Shown here one piece after another: positions 32,488 to 40,599 of a stretch of 64,000 nt of DNA. Below the pieces are notes generated by a model, which ran no database searches, had not been told where the DNA came from, and worked only from the letters and a program-made list of their open reading frames with translations. Numbering within the stretch: the stretch's first letter is position 1; each line of letters opens with the position of its first letter. The stretch is from JBMYRH01 sp049602155. GTDB lineage: Bacteria; Myxococcota_A; UBA9042; PHBI01; JBMYRH01. The stretch spans positions 14,223 through 78,222 of the forward strand of contig JBMYRH010000025.1 of the NCBI GenBank assembly GCA_049602155.1, read 5' to 3'. The translations under genes and the position numbers were made by a program.

Positions 32488-34073
32488 GGGGGGGCCTCCT
32501 TTTGCGTGTTCAATCGTTCTAGGTATGCCGCTCCTCGCGGGGTGTTCCGCAGCCAAATTTCGCCGCGAGAGTCCGCGAAGATGCGCAGGAAGTTAGCTCG
32601 ATTTGGGCTGTACTCTGTCGGCCACACAGGGTGTTGATGGACGATGAGGTCCACGTCGTAGCGGCTGTAGATCGCCTCTCGTTGGGTGCCAGCGTCTGGG
32701 GCACCCAAATTGCTGCGGTCGTACACATAGGCGAGATCGGCACCGACCTCGCCGGAGAAGTTGGCGCGACCATCTGCGATCACGCGAACCTTTGGGCCCA
32801 GGCGCCAGCGCAGGTATCCCCCCCAGTTCGTTTGGCAGAAGATGTGCCCTTCAAAGTCCGTCGATGCCAAGAAGTCTGCGGCGCCGGTCGGATAACGCCG
32901 CATGTCGAGGTGAGGCCCCGTGAAGGCACGCTCTGCAGCGACGGCGATGGATCCGTGCTGCGCGCTGATGTTGAAACCGTAGGAGGCGAAGAGCAGCGCT
33001 GGGATGACAGTGCCCCAGACGAGCCTCCTCTGTGGGGCGGAGAGGGAGACAGCGTGACGCAAGACGGGGGCGAGGGCGACGAGCGCAAAGGCTGCGACAT
33101 AGACGAACCGCACCGAGCGGTGCCCGAGCACCACGAGCGCGAGGATTAGGAGCGCGCGCCACGGAGGGAGGCGTGAGGCTGTGTCCTGGGCGTGTCGTTC
33201 GCGCCATAGGGCCCACACGAGGGCGATCCCCACCAGGCTCGGGGCCAACCCGGACAGCAAGTGAGCGAGCCCAGACGTCCCCAGGCTGTCACCTGAGACG
33301 AAGGTCAGGAGATGCCAAGATGGCTGCCATTCACCGATCACCCCTTCGTGGTCTGAGAAGGTCGTGAGGGCCTGGATGTTGCCGCGGATGAAGAGCGGAG
33401 ACGCGAGGGCGGGGACCAGCGCGGCGGCATACCAGGTCATGGCCCTGCGGACTTCCTCCTCTGCGCTCTCGCGCTTCAGCATTCGGCTGAGCACCGCACC
33501 TGCGGGCAACGTGGCTGCCGCGATAAGGAAGATGAGGGCGCCCCCGGCGTGCAGGTTGGCCCAGCAAAGCAGCGTCACCGCGACACCGATGCACGCTTTG
33601 CGGTCTAGGAGCGCAGGGCCACGCATCAACCACGGCATCGCGATCACCCAGCCTACGAGGTTGAAGACGTGCGGCCTTGCTCGGATCCTGTCGCCAAAGA
33701 GCACAAGCAAGAGCAGGGTGAGCGCGATACTCACCCAAGGCCCCATCATGAGTCGTCTGCGGCAGCCCCACCACATCAGCCCTATGGCCCCGACAGTGGC
33801 CGCCACGTGCAGTGCGCGGACAGCGCCCAAGCCGCCGACCTGATCGAGCAGGTGAGTCAGGACCTCATAGCCCCATTGGAACGTGATCCAGGAGCGCTCT
33901 GGGGTGATCGCGCTGAAGATGTCCTGCGTGGGGAGTGCACCGTGCGTCAGGATGTAATCTCCCGCGGCGATGTGCCAGAAGACGTCGATGTTCCAGATAG
34001 GCCGACTCGCGAAGAGCGTCGCGGCCGCCGCGATGAGGACGAGGAGGGCCGCCTCTATGCGTCGCGTGGTCAT
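32484..34073 (-). CDS. Polytopic inner-membrane protein, GT-C-like
   Basis: This 529-residue protein starts at MTTRRIEAALLVLIAAAATLF, an ATG overlapping the SDR stop (ATGA). It has about ten membrane helices up to residue 370 and a soluble C-terminal part. After the first helix comes the loop NIDVFWHIAAGDYILTHGALPTQDIFS, a pattern of acidic and His residues seen in GT-C-like proteins of delta-proteobacterial lineages. The C-terminal region carries CQTNWGGYLRWRLGPKVRVIADGRANF, also typical for that group. The biochemical role of this group is unknown; a sugar or lipid transfer function is inference from topology. It overlaps the MOSC gene downstream by GTGA. Confidence 0.8.
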   Translation of the reverse strand: MTTRRIEAALLVLIAAAATLFASRPIWNIDVFWHIAAGDYILTHGALPTQDIFSAITPERSWITFQWGYEVLTHLLDQVGGLGAVRALHVAATVGAIGLMWWGCRRRLMMGPWVSIALTLLLLVLFGDRIRARPHVFNLVGWVIAMPWLMRGPALLDRKACIGVAVTLLCWANLHAGGALIFLIAAATLPAGAVLSRMLKRESAEEEVRRAMTWYAAALVPALASPLFIRGNIQALTTFSDHEGVIGEWQPSWHLLTFVSGDSLGTSGLAHLLSGLAPSLVGIALVWALWRERHAQDTASRLPPWRALLILALVVLGHRSVRFVYVAAFALVALAPVLRHAVSLSAPQRRLVWGTVIPALLFASYGFNISAQHGSIAVAAERAFTGPHLDMRRYPTGAADFLASTDFEGHIFCQTNWGGYLRWRLGPKVRVIADGRANFSGEVGADLAYVYDRSNLGAPDAGTQREAIYSRYDVDLIVHQHPVWPTEYSPNRANFLRIFADSRGEIWLRNTPRGAAYLERLNTQKEAPP

Positions 34074-34861
34074 CGGCGCCGCCGCAACGCCATGGCCTTC
34101 GGGAGGACGGCGTCGACGAGCGCGGGGGCGAGCCGCGTGGCCCAATAGAGCAGCCGCCCCTGTCCATCGCAGAGCACCTCTGCTTTGGGGCGCTGTGCGG
34201 CTCGGACCATCGCCGCTGCCACCTGCGACGCAGGGACGCGCTTGGCTTCCCGGGTGCTGACCGGCAGCCGTGATACGTCCATATGGGCGTGAATCTCAGA
34301 CTCGGTGGCCCCTGGGAGGACGTGGACGACCTCAACTCCGGTCCCGGCGAGCTCGATCCGGAGGCTCGCGGCCATGGCGCGCACGGCGTGCTTGGAACCG
34401 CAATAGGCGGCATATCGCGGCAAATTAGCGACCGAGAGGACGCTCGAGACAGGCATCAAGACGCCACGCCCTCGCTCTCGCATCGGGCGCCCAAAGGCTT
34501 GCAAAGTGTGCAGCACGCCATGGACGTTGACATCGTATTGGTGGCGGAGTTCGTCGGTTGGCATGTCCAAGAGTGGGCCCAGCCACATGACCCCAGCGTT
34601 TGCGATCGCGACATCGCAGCCCCCGAGCCCCTCGACCTCGGCCGCCCAGCTGGTGACTGCGTCGCCGTCTCGGACGTCTAAGGTGTGCGCCGTCGCCTCG
34701 ACGCCGTGCGCGCGGCATTGCTCGGCGACGGCCTCGAGGCGGTCCGTGCGGCGCGCAGCCAGGTGGACGTGAGCGCCGGCGCGCGCGAAGGCGAGCGCGG
34801 CAGCCTCTCCGATACCCGAAGAGGCGCCCGTGATCGCGACTCGTGCCCCTGTCAGCTCCAC
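34070..34861 (-). CDS. Short-chain dehydrogenase/reductase
   Basis: About 263 residues from a GTG at 34861 with GGAGG seven bases upstream; an ATG at 34885 is also in frame. The classical SDR fold is evident: VAITGASSGIGEAAAL for NAD(P) binding, HLAARRTDRL (a basic residue after the second strand favours NADPH), AIANAGVMW, the Ser in MPVSSVLSV, and YAAYCGSKHAVRA giving Tyr-x-x-x-Lys-type catalysis with one insertion (Y-C-G-S-K). A hydrophobic stretch near the end (YWATRLAPALVDAVLP) hints at membrane association. It heads the SDR / GT-C / MOSC operon. The substrate is unknown. Confidence 0.88.
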   Translation of the reverse strand: MELTGARVAITGASSGIGEAAALAFARAGAHVHLAARRTDRLEAVAEQCRAHGVEATAHTLDVRDGDAVTSWAAEVEGLGGCDVAIANAGVMWLGPLLDMPTDELRHQYDVNVHGVLHTLQAFGRPMRERGRGVLMPVSSVLSVANLPRYAAYCGSKHAVRAMAASLRIELAGTGVEVVHVLPGATESEIHAHMDVSRLPVSTREAKRVPASQVAAAMVRAAQRPKAEVLCDGQGRLLYWATRLAPALVDAVLPKAMALRRRR

Positions 34862-34937
34862 CGTCGTCCTCCAGCCTCGTGCCATAGACGCCGTACCATG
34901 ATGGGCGCGCTTTGCCTACGCGACCTAGGCGTCGCCA

Positions 34938-37532
34938 TCATGGTGCGGGTTGTGGACAGTTGCACAAGACCTCAAGGCTGTAGCTGCCAGCGCTGTCCCC
35001 TAACCCGTCGACGACGAGCAGGTACTCTTGATCGCTAAACATCCACTGGGTCAGCCCAGCGCTCGTGTATGTGTCGCATTGGCCGGTCAGGCACTGGGTG
35101 GCCGGCGACTGAGCGTGGGCAGGGGGGCCTCGGATCAAGAAGAGCAGCTGGCCCGGTTGCCCTTCGAGGTGGAAGATCACCTCGCCGTCACAGGGCGCCT
35201 TGAAGAGATGCGCGCGCTCAGGTGCAGGGTAGGGGGCAGGTAGGCAGCTCCACGCCTCGACGGCTGCGGACGCGACGTCGCTCGCTGTCGAGCCCTCGAC
35301 GACCTCTCCGCACGCGAGGTCCGTGGCGATCGGGCAGCACGGGATAGGGGTCGCAGTGCAGGTTCCAGCGCCGTCACAGGCGTCCTCGACAGTGCACGAA
35401 GAGTCATCGTCACATGGTGTCCCCTCAGCGGCGGGTGCGCCGGTGCCTGTGTCCACGCAGGTCAGGCAAGGGGTGATGGCCTCTCCGACAGAGACGCAGG
35501 TGCCATCTGGTCGGTGGCAGGTCCCTGGGGCGTTGCTGTGCATGCAGGTGCCATCCTCACAGAGATCCGTCGTGCACGCGACCCCGTCATCGGGGCACGG
35601 CATCCCCTCGGCGAGGTCCGAGGCGACGAGCATATTGGTCGCCTCACAGACGAGGCATGGTGCCTCAACGGGGTGGCTCCCGACCGGAATACAGCCCTCG
35701 CTCGTGATGCAGGTCCCTGGTTCGGGCAGATGGATGCAGGTGCCGCCTTCACAGCTGTCCAGAGTGCAATCCCAGCCATCGTCACAAGTCGACGTCAGGC
35801 CGATGCACGTGTCGGCCAGGCAGCGATCGTCGTGCGTACAGCCATCCCCGTCGTCGCATAGGGAGCCTTCGGGAAGCGGCGGGTTCATACACCCCTGTTC
35901 GAGGTCACACGCGTCGACCGTGCAGGGATCGTCGTCCACGCAGCTCAGTGGCGCCCCTCGGCAGACTGCATTCTGGCAATAATCGGGCGCTGTGCAGGCG
36001 TTGAGGTCATCGCAAGGCGCGTGGTTCGCCTCGGCCAAGCACCCGACGACGGGGTCACACCAGGTGTCCGTGCAGGGGTTTGTGTCGCTGCAGTCGATCG
36101 GTCCACCGACGCAGAGCCCAGCCTCGCTGCATCTGTCATTTCCGGTGCAGAGGTCACCGTCATCGCAGGCAATACCGGGCGCCGGTGTGTGCACGCACCC
36201 CGCATCGTAGACGCAGCTGTCGGTGGTGCAGGGGCTCGCATCGTCACACTCCAAAGGGGTGCCTCGGCAGAACCCCTGTGGGGCGCAGGTGTCATCGGCG
36301 GTACACACGCTCCCGTCATTGCACGGGGCGCCTTCGTCGACTGTGGCGAGGCACCTCCCCTCCACACAGCTCAGGCGCACACAGCTGCCGAGGCCGCAGT
36401 CCACAGCCAATGGGGTGCAATCGTCATCGGCGGTGCACCGTTGACTGCGGAGGACATCGCCACCGGTCACCACAAGGGATCGTGGGAGCTGTGAATCAAG
36501 GCGCTCTGCGACTCGTTGTGCGGCCCCAGGTGGATGACGCTCGCCGAGGTCGAGCTCGACCGAGCCCACCTCTCGCCACCAGAGCGCCAACATGCGCTGC
36601 CGCACCTCCTCCTGTGCCACGAAGACGCGCTGCCACTCCCAAGGCGTCGTGGCCACCGTGTCCAGGCAATTGCCCGTCACCTGAACGGTGATATGCCGGC
36701 TCAACGCAGCGGACAGGAGGCCCCCAGCGTGGGGCGCGAGCCTTGGCGCGTCTGGGACCTGCGTATCGGATCCACGCCAGAGGATGGTCGGTGGGCTTGT
36801 GTCACTCCACGCCGCCTCGAGGTCCGATACATAGCTGGTGTCCAAGGCGAGGATCAGGAGGCCGACTTCTTGGCAGACCTCCCGTGCGTGGCCCGCGAGC
36901 CCTGCGTGGGAGATAGCCTCCTCTCCGAGGACGAGGGCACCCTTATGGCTGGCTGCACCGGCGCCTGTCGCGACGATCAGGACGGTGTCCTCAAGGCCAG
37001 CGCCTTGGCATGCGGCGGCGACGACATCGAGGGCTTCCGCCCGACTGGGGGAGAGTCGCAAGGCATAGCCAGGGCTGAGTGCCTCTAAGGTCTCGGACCA
37101 TCGGGCGGCGTCGTCTGCCGCCCCGGGATCTGCGCCTAGGAGGACAGCGGCCCTCAAGGTGTGCGCCGTCGCCGTGTAGGAGCCGTCCCGCCGCCAAGCA
37201 TCTCGGCCCTCTGGGGCGCCCGCCTCGCGTGGGGCCCAGGCATACCAACCTCCCGCCCATTCGCACGTCGATGGATCGCGCCACAGGCGTAGGACGGGGT
37301 GGTCACCACGTTGCAGCGGCGCGGGGTCAACGAGCCACCCCTCGACACCCGGGATGCTGGTGTCTGTAATGATGAGGCCCCCATCTGGGATGTCGTTCGC
37401 CTCCGTGAAGGGCACATTGCATACAGCTGGGGCATCCGCGATCCCGCGGCAAGCAGGCAGCACCGCGAGCGTGAACACAATTGCGATCAGGCTGAGAACG
37501 GACACGGATGTGCTCTGGTGCGGAGATGTCAC
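34938..37532 (-). CDS. Cys-rich repeat lipoprotein with caspase-like N-terminal domain
   Basis: About 864 residues from a GTG at 37532; no good ribosome site is seen, so the start is uncertain. The signal (VSVLSLIAIVFTLAVLPAC) ends in a lipobox. Residues about 130-300 have the strand order of a caspase/C13 fold (DTVLIVATGAGAAS, GLLILALDTSYVSD, PTILWRGSDTQ, then GGLLSAALSRH). Where catalytic His and Cys are expected the sequence has Ala and Thr/Ser, so it looks inactive. From about residue 370 to 730 there are roughly ten Cys-rich units of the type CDDG-x-x-CT-x-D-x-C-x-x-x-GC. The last 120 residues form a beta domain (HLFKAPCDGEVIFHL). It is probably surface exposed. Confidence 0.75.
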   Translation of the reverse strand: MTSPHQSTSVSVLSLIAIVFTLAVLPACRGIADAPAVCNVPFTEANDIPDGGLIITDTSIPGVEGWLVDPAPLQRGDHPVLRLWRDPSTCEWAGGWYAWAPREAGAPEGRDAWRRDGSYTATAHTLRAAVLLGADPGAADDAARWSETLEALSPGYALRLSPSRAEALDVVAAACQGAGLEDTVLIVATGAGAASHKGALVLGEEAISHAGLAGHAREVCQEVGLLILALDTSYVSDLEAAWSDTSPPTILWRGSDTQVPDAPRLAPHAGGLLSAALSRHITVQVTGNCLDTVATTPWEWQRVFVAQEEVRQRMLALWWREVGSVELDLGERHPPGAAQRVAERLDSQLPRSLVVTGGDVLRSQRCTADDDCTPLAVDCGLGSCVRLSCVEGRCLATVDEGAPCNDGSVCTADDTCAPQGFCRGTPLECDDASPCTTDSCVYDAGCVHTPAPGIACDDGDLCTGNDRCSEAGLCVGGPIDCSDTNPCTDTWCDPVVGCLAEANHAPCDDLNACTAPDYCQNAVCRGAPLSCVDDDPCTVDACDLEQGCMNPPLPEGSLCDDGDGCTHDDRCLADTCIGLTSTCDDGWDCTLDSCEGGTCIHLPEPGTCITSEGCIPVGSHPVEAPCLVCEATNMLVASDLAEGMPCPDDGVACTTDLCEDGTCMHSNAPGTCHRPDGTCVSVGEAITPCLTCVDTGTGAPAAEGTPCDDDSSCTVEDACDGAGTCTATPIPCCPIATDLACGEVVEGSTASDVASAAVEAWSCLPAPYPAPERAHLFKAPCDGEVIFHLEGQPGQLLFLIRGPPAHAQSPATQCLTGQCDTYTSAGLTQWMFSDQEYLLVVDGLGDSAGSYSLEVLCNCPQPAP

Positions 37533-37615
37533 GCCGTAAGGATGGCCGGGTCGGCCTACCCGCGGCAAGCGAGAGAACGGACGGCTGCCCTTTGAAGTGC
37601 TAAAGTCACCTCGCC

Positions 37616-38140
37616 TTGCACAGACTACGCACCATCGTCGCTCTCGCGCTAAGCGCGCTCCTCTGGGCCTGCCCGGCTCACGAAGGGCCAGGCCTTGTGG
37701 ACGCAAAGCCCGCAAAGCCGAAGCGCGTGATGTCCACGGATCAAGTCATCAACGTCGTGTTGCCCACTGATCTGCTGGTCCATCGCTTCGCAGGTAGCGT
37801 GCAGGGCGTGTCGGGAGATGGCTCGTATCGGCTGCATGTCGAGCGGTTGGCATCGGAGCGCCTCATTCGACTGGCCGCAGCATCCAAGGATGGCTGGAGC
37901 GCCAGAGGCTGGGAGGTCACTGGGGAGCAGCACTTCGAGCACGCCCTGTTCGCCGCCCTGAAGCGCGGTGGTACCAAGCGTAAGCCGTCGGAGCGGCGCG
38001 AGGTGTGGTGGATCGAGCGGGACGGAGCGGTGGCACTGTGTGACGTGATCGCCACGCCGTCCGCCTTCGAGCGACTCGGGGAGCCGGTCAGGGCAGGGTG
38101 CCAGACCATTGAGGTCGTCTCGTGGCCCACGACGGAGTGA
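37616..38140 (+). CDS. Small lipoprotein, first gene of the sigma-factor run
   Basis: This 174-residue protein starts at a TTG; the resulting N-terminus (MHRLRTIVALALSALLWAC) is a textbook lipoprotein signal with Cys at 19, which supports this start. The mature part is mixed alpha/beta, with VMSTDQVINVVLPTDLLVHRF and a VWWIERDGAVALCDVIATPS hairpin. No family is recognised. It overlaps the next gene by GTGA at 38137-38140. A regulatory role with the nearby ECF sigma factor is possible but not shown. Confidence 0.7.
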   Translation: MHRLRTIVALALSALLWACPAHEGPGLVDAKPAKPKRVMSTDQVINVVLPTDLLVHRFAGSVQGVSGDGSYRLHVERLASERLIRLAAASKDGWSARGWEVTGEQHFEHALFAALKRGGTKRKPSERREVWWIERDGAVALCDVIATPSAFERLGEPVRAGCQTIEVVSWPTTE

Positions 38141-39132
38141 CGGTGCTGCTGGTGCGTTGGGCGCTGGCGCTGGTCATCTTGGCAGGGCTCTCTTGTGACG
38201 ATGCCTTCGCAGGCCAGCCGCGGCTCGTGACCTTGAGCTATGTCCTAGGTGAAGGGGCCGGGGACTGTCCAAGCCGCGCTGCTCTGCACGAGGCTGTCGC
38301 TCAGCGACTGGGCTACATGCCCTTCACCCACGACGCTCAAGAGCATGTCGAGGTCGCCATCGAGGCAAGGGGGAGCACGTACCGCGCACGGATTCGACTC
38401 AGCCGAGCGGATGCGCCCACGCGCGCCGAGCGCGAGGTGGAAGCTACGGTGCGTGGCTGCGATGAGATTGTGGACGCTTTGGCGCTCTCCGTGAGTTTGG
38501 CACTCGACCCGGACGCAGTAGAGCGCGTGAAACGGCCCCGCCGTGCTCGCGACCTCACCCCCGAACGCCGTGGCCGCCGTCAACCAGCTGCAGCGTTGGT
38601 TGGCGTGGTCGCGCCTCTGGGGAGCGGCGCGACCTCCCCGGCCGCGTCGGGTGTTTGGCTCGTGGGCGCACGCACCGGCGTCAGCTGGGGGATGACGCCT
38701 CAGGTGGCGCCTGAGATCATCTTCGAGGGCGCGTACCATCGACGACTGTGGGGGCTAGGTCTTGAGCTGAGGGCGACGTTGCCTCTGCCGCGTCAGGTCG
38801 AGGGCGGCGCGATTCAAGGGGGACGCGCCCTGGCCGGCGTTTACGGGTGCGTGGGCTGGGACTGGTTTCGTGGGTGTGGGCACGCTTCGGCAGGGGTGAG
38901 TTACCTCGCAGGCGATGGCCTCCAAGATGCCCAATCGGAGGGTCTGTTCGTCGCGAGCGCTGGAGGGCGTCTTCAATTTCTATGGCCCCTCACCGAGGCG
39001 TTGAGGTTGAACATCTTGGCTGGCATGGAGGTGGCCTTGGTGCAGGTCAGTGCAAGGGTTGGGGCGGACACAGCTTGGCGCTCGGGACCCGTGGGGCTGG
39101 AGGCGTCAGCGGGCCTTCTCTGGCGATTGTGA
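38137..39132 (+). CDS. Exported beta-rich envelope protein upstream of the sigma factor
   Basis: About 331 residues from a GTG overlapping the previous stop; a GTG at 38143, five bases after GGAG, is equally possible. The N-terminus (LLVRWALALVILAGLSCDDAFA) is a signal peptide. Residues 30-130 form a small domain (CPSRAALHEAVAQRLGY, then VRGCDEIVDALALSVSLALDPD) with two conserved-looking Cys residues. The remainder alternates short hydrophobic strands with Gly turns (GVWLVGARTGVSWGM, LWGLGLELRATLPLP, GLEASAGLLWRL) and ends in Leu, as expected of an outer-membrane barrel. Proteins of this layout commonly sit beside ECF sigma genes in myxobacteria, which I know only as a recurring context. Confidence 0.75.
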   Translation: MTVLLVRWALALVILAGLSCDDAFAGQPRLVTLSYVLGEGAGDCPSRAALHEAVAQRLGYMPFTHDAQEHVEVAIEARGSTYRARIRLSRADAPTRAEREVEATVRGCDEIVDALALSVSLALDPDAVERVKRPRRARDLTPERRGRRQPAAALVGVVAPLGSGATSPAASGVWLVGARTGVSWGMTPQVAPEIIFEGAYHRRLWGLGLELRATLPLPRQVEGGAIQGGRALAGVYGCVGWDWFRGCGHASAGVSYLAGDGLQDAQSEGLFVASAGGRLQFLWPLTEALRLNILAGMEVALVQVSARVGADTAWRSGPVGLEASAGLLWRL

Positions 39133-39186
39133 GCGGGTTGGGTCACTCTCCGTGACGGTTCTCCGGGCTCCAACCCAATCGCAGAG

Positions 39187-39768
39187 TTGACGGTGTCTAA
39201 CCCTGTTCCCAACACACGCGAGAGTGACGAGGCGCTGGAGGCCTTATTTGAAGAGATCTATCGACAGGAGTTCGACTTCGTATGGCGCCTCGTTAGACGC
39301 TTTGGTGCCCGAGACCGCGACCGCGAGGACTTGGTCCACGATGTCTTCGTCGCTGTTCATCGCTCTTTGTCGACCTATGACCGCGGGCGTCCGCTGCGAC
39401 CATGGCTCTTTGGCGTCACGTTCCGAGTGGTCTCTGATTACCGCCGTCGCGCGCGCTTTGACCGCGAGATCCCCGTGGAGGCGCACGCGACGGCTGCGAC
39501 GCCCCCGGTGGCTCACGAACGGCTCGAACAAGGGGAGCGGGCGGCCCTCGTGGCTGAGGGGCTCGAGCGCGTGCCTTTTGAGCAGCGGGTGGTCTTTGTC
39601 ATGCACGAGATGGAGGGCCAGACCGTTCCCGAGATTGCTCGCGTCCTGGGGATCCCCGAGAATACCTGTTACTCGCGGCTGCGGCTCGCTCGGAAGCGCT
39701 TCACCAGCGCGGTTCGTGCGATCTCCGCGGCTCGTGAGTCATACGTCTCCCCTGCAGAGAGTGAATGA
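39187..39768 (+). CDS. ECF-type RNA polymerase sigma factor
   Basis: This 193-residue sigma-70 family protein lacks regions 1 and 3. Region 2 is at about residues 20-85 (FDFVWRLVRRFGARDRDREDLVHDVFVAVHRSL, then YDRGRPLRPWLFGVTFRVVSDYRRRAR). A linker follows, then region 4 at 120-175 (ALERVPFEQRVVFVMHEMEGQTVPEIA, IPENTCYSRLRLARKRF) with the helix-turn-helix for -35 recognition. The start is TTG at 39187 or GTG at 39193. It is followed six bases later by an anti-sigma-like membrane protein, and the downstream lipoproteins are probably part of its operon or regulon. Confidence 0.92.
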   Translation: MTVSNPVPNTRESDEALEALFEEIYRQEFDFVWRLVRRFGARDRDREDLVHDVFVAVHRSLSTYDRGRPLRPWLFGVTFRVVSDYRRRARFDREIPVEAHATAATPPVAHERLEQGERAALVAEGLERVPFEQRVVFVMHEMEGQTVPEIARVLGIPENTCYSRLRLARKRFTSAVRAISAARESYVSPAESE

Positions 39769-39774
39769 GCGCTG

Positions 39775-40599
39775 ATGACTGGAACTGACCCAACCCCCGA
39801 ACATTTGCCAGGTGACATCGCGGCGTTGCTCGCCGACTCAGGTGATGCGCCTGCGCCCGTTGCGGTCCGTGAGCGCATCTTGGAGCGTGTGCAAGCGTCT
39901 GTCGCTACGCCTGGTGCCAGTACGAGCAACGATGGCGGTGCGGTCACGGGTGCAGTGAGTGGGCACGGTGTCGGCGCCGCGATAGCGGTCTTGGGGGCAG
40001 TGTTGGTCGTCGGCGCGTTTCTTCGCCCCGGTCAGGGCCCTCCTGTGAGTGAAGTGGTGGCAGGGGTGACCCTAGTCGAGAGTAAGGACGCGCCGACTGC
40101 GCGTGGGGTGCGGCTCGCCGCGACCCCGATGAAGGCCGCCCCCACGCAGCGCGTGGAGACCTCTCCGTTGATGTCCAATACACCGGTGCCGGCGCCGGTG
40201 GTCGTGACTCCAAATGCCACAGAGCCCGTCCCGGGTCATTCGTCCGCGGTTCCGGCGTCACCACCGAAGGCCCCTCTCGCCGCGTCCAAGCCAATGAAGG
40301 CCACCCCCACGAAGGCGCCGATGCGGGACCTCGCAGCCGAGCGCAAGCTCCTCGACCGTGCACGCGCAGCTCTCGGCTCAAGAGATCAGCCAGGGGCACT
40401 TCGAATCGTTAGGAGCCATCGGGCCAAATACCCCCGAGGTGCGCTCGTGGAAGAGCGCGAGAGTTTATGGGTCCGTGGGCTCCTAGAGAGTGGGCAGGTT
40501 GCGCCCGGGGTGAAGAGGGGTGAGCGGTTCTTGAAGCGCTTCCCACGGAGCATCCATCGGGGCGCTGTAGAGCGGGCCCTTGAAAGAGCTCAACGTTGA
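39775..40599 (+). CDS. Anti-sigma-like single-pass membrane protein with TPR-like C-terminus
   Basis: This 274-residue protein has a cytosolic N-terminus of about 60 residues (HLPGDIAALLADSGDAPAPVAVRERILERV) that may bind the sigma factor, one membrane helix (GVGAAIAVLGAVLVVGAFL), a long Pro/Ala/Lys/Thr-rich periplasmic linker, and a C-terminal helical repeat domain (LLDRARAALGSRDQPGALRIVRSHRAKYP, then ESLWVRGLLESGQVAPGVKRGERFLKRFP). The Cys/His zinc-binding motif of ZAS anti-sigma factors is absent. The layout recurs next to ECF sigma genes in myxobacteria. The stop overlaps the next start (TTGA). Sigma binding is inference. Confidence 0.8.
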   Translation: MTGTDPTPEHLPGDIAALLADSGDAPAPVAVRERILERVQASVATPGASTSNDGGAVTGAVSGHGVGAAIAVLGAVLVVGAFLRPGQGPPVSEVVAGVTLVESKDAPTARGVRLAATPMKAAPTQRVETSPLMSNTPVPAPVVVTPNATEPVPGHSSAVPASPPKAPLAASKPMKATPTKAPMRDLAAERKLLDRARAALGSRDQPGALRIVRSHRAKYPRGALVEERESLWVRGLLESGQVAPGVKRGERFLKRFPRSIHRGAVERALERAQR

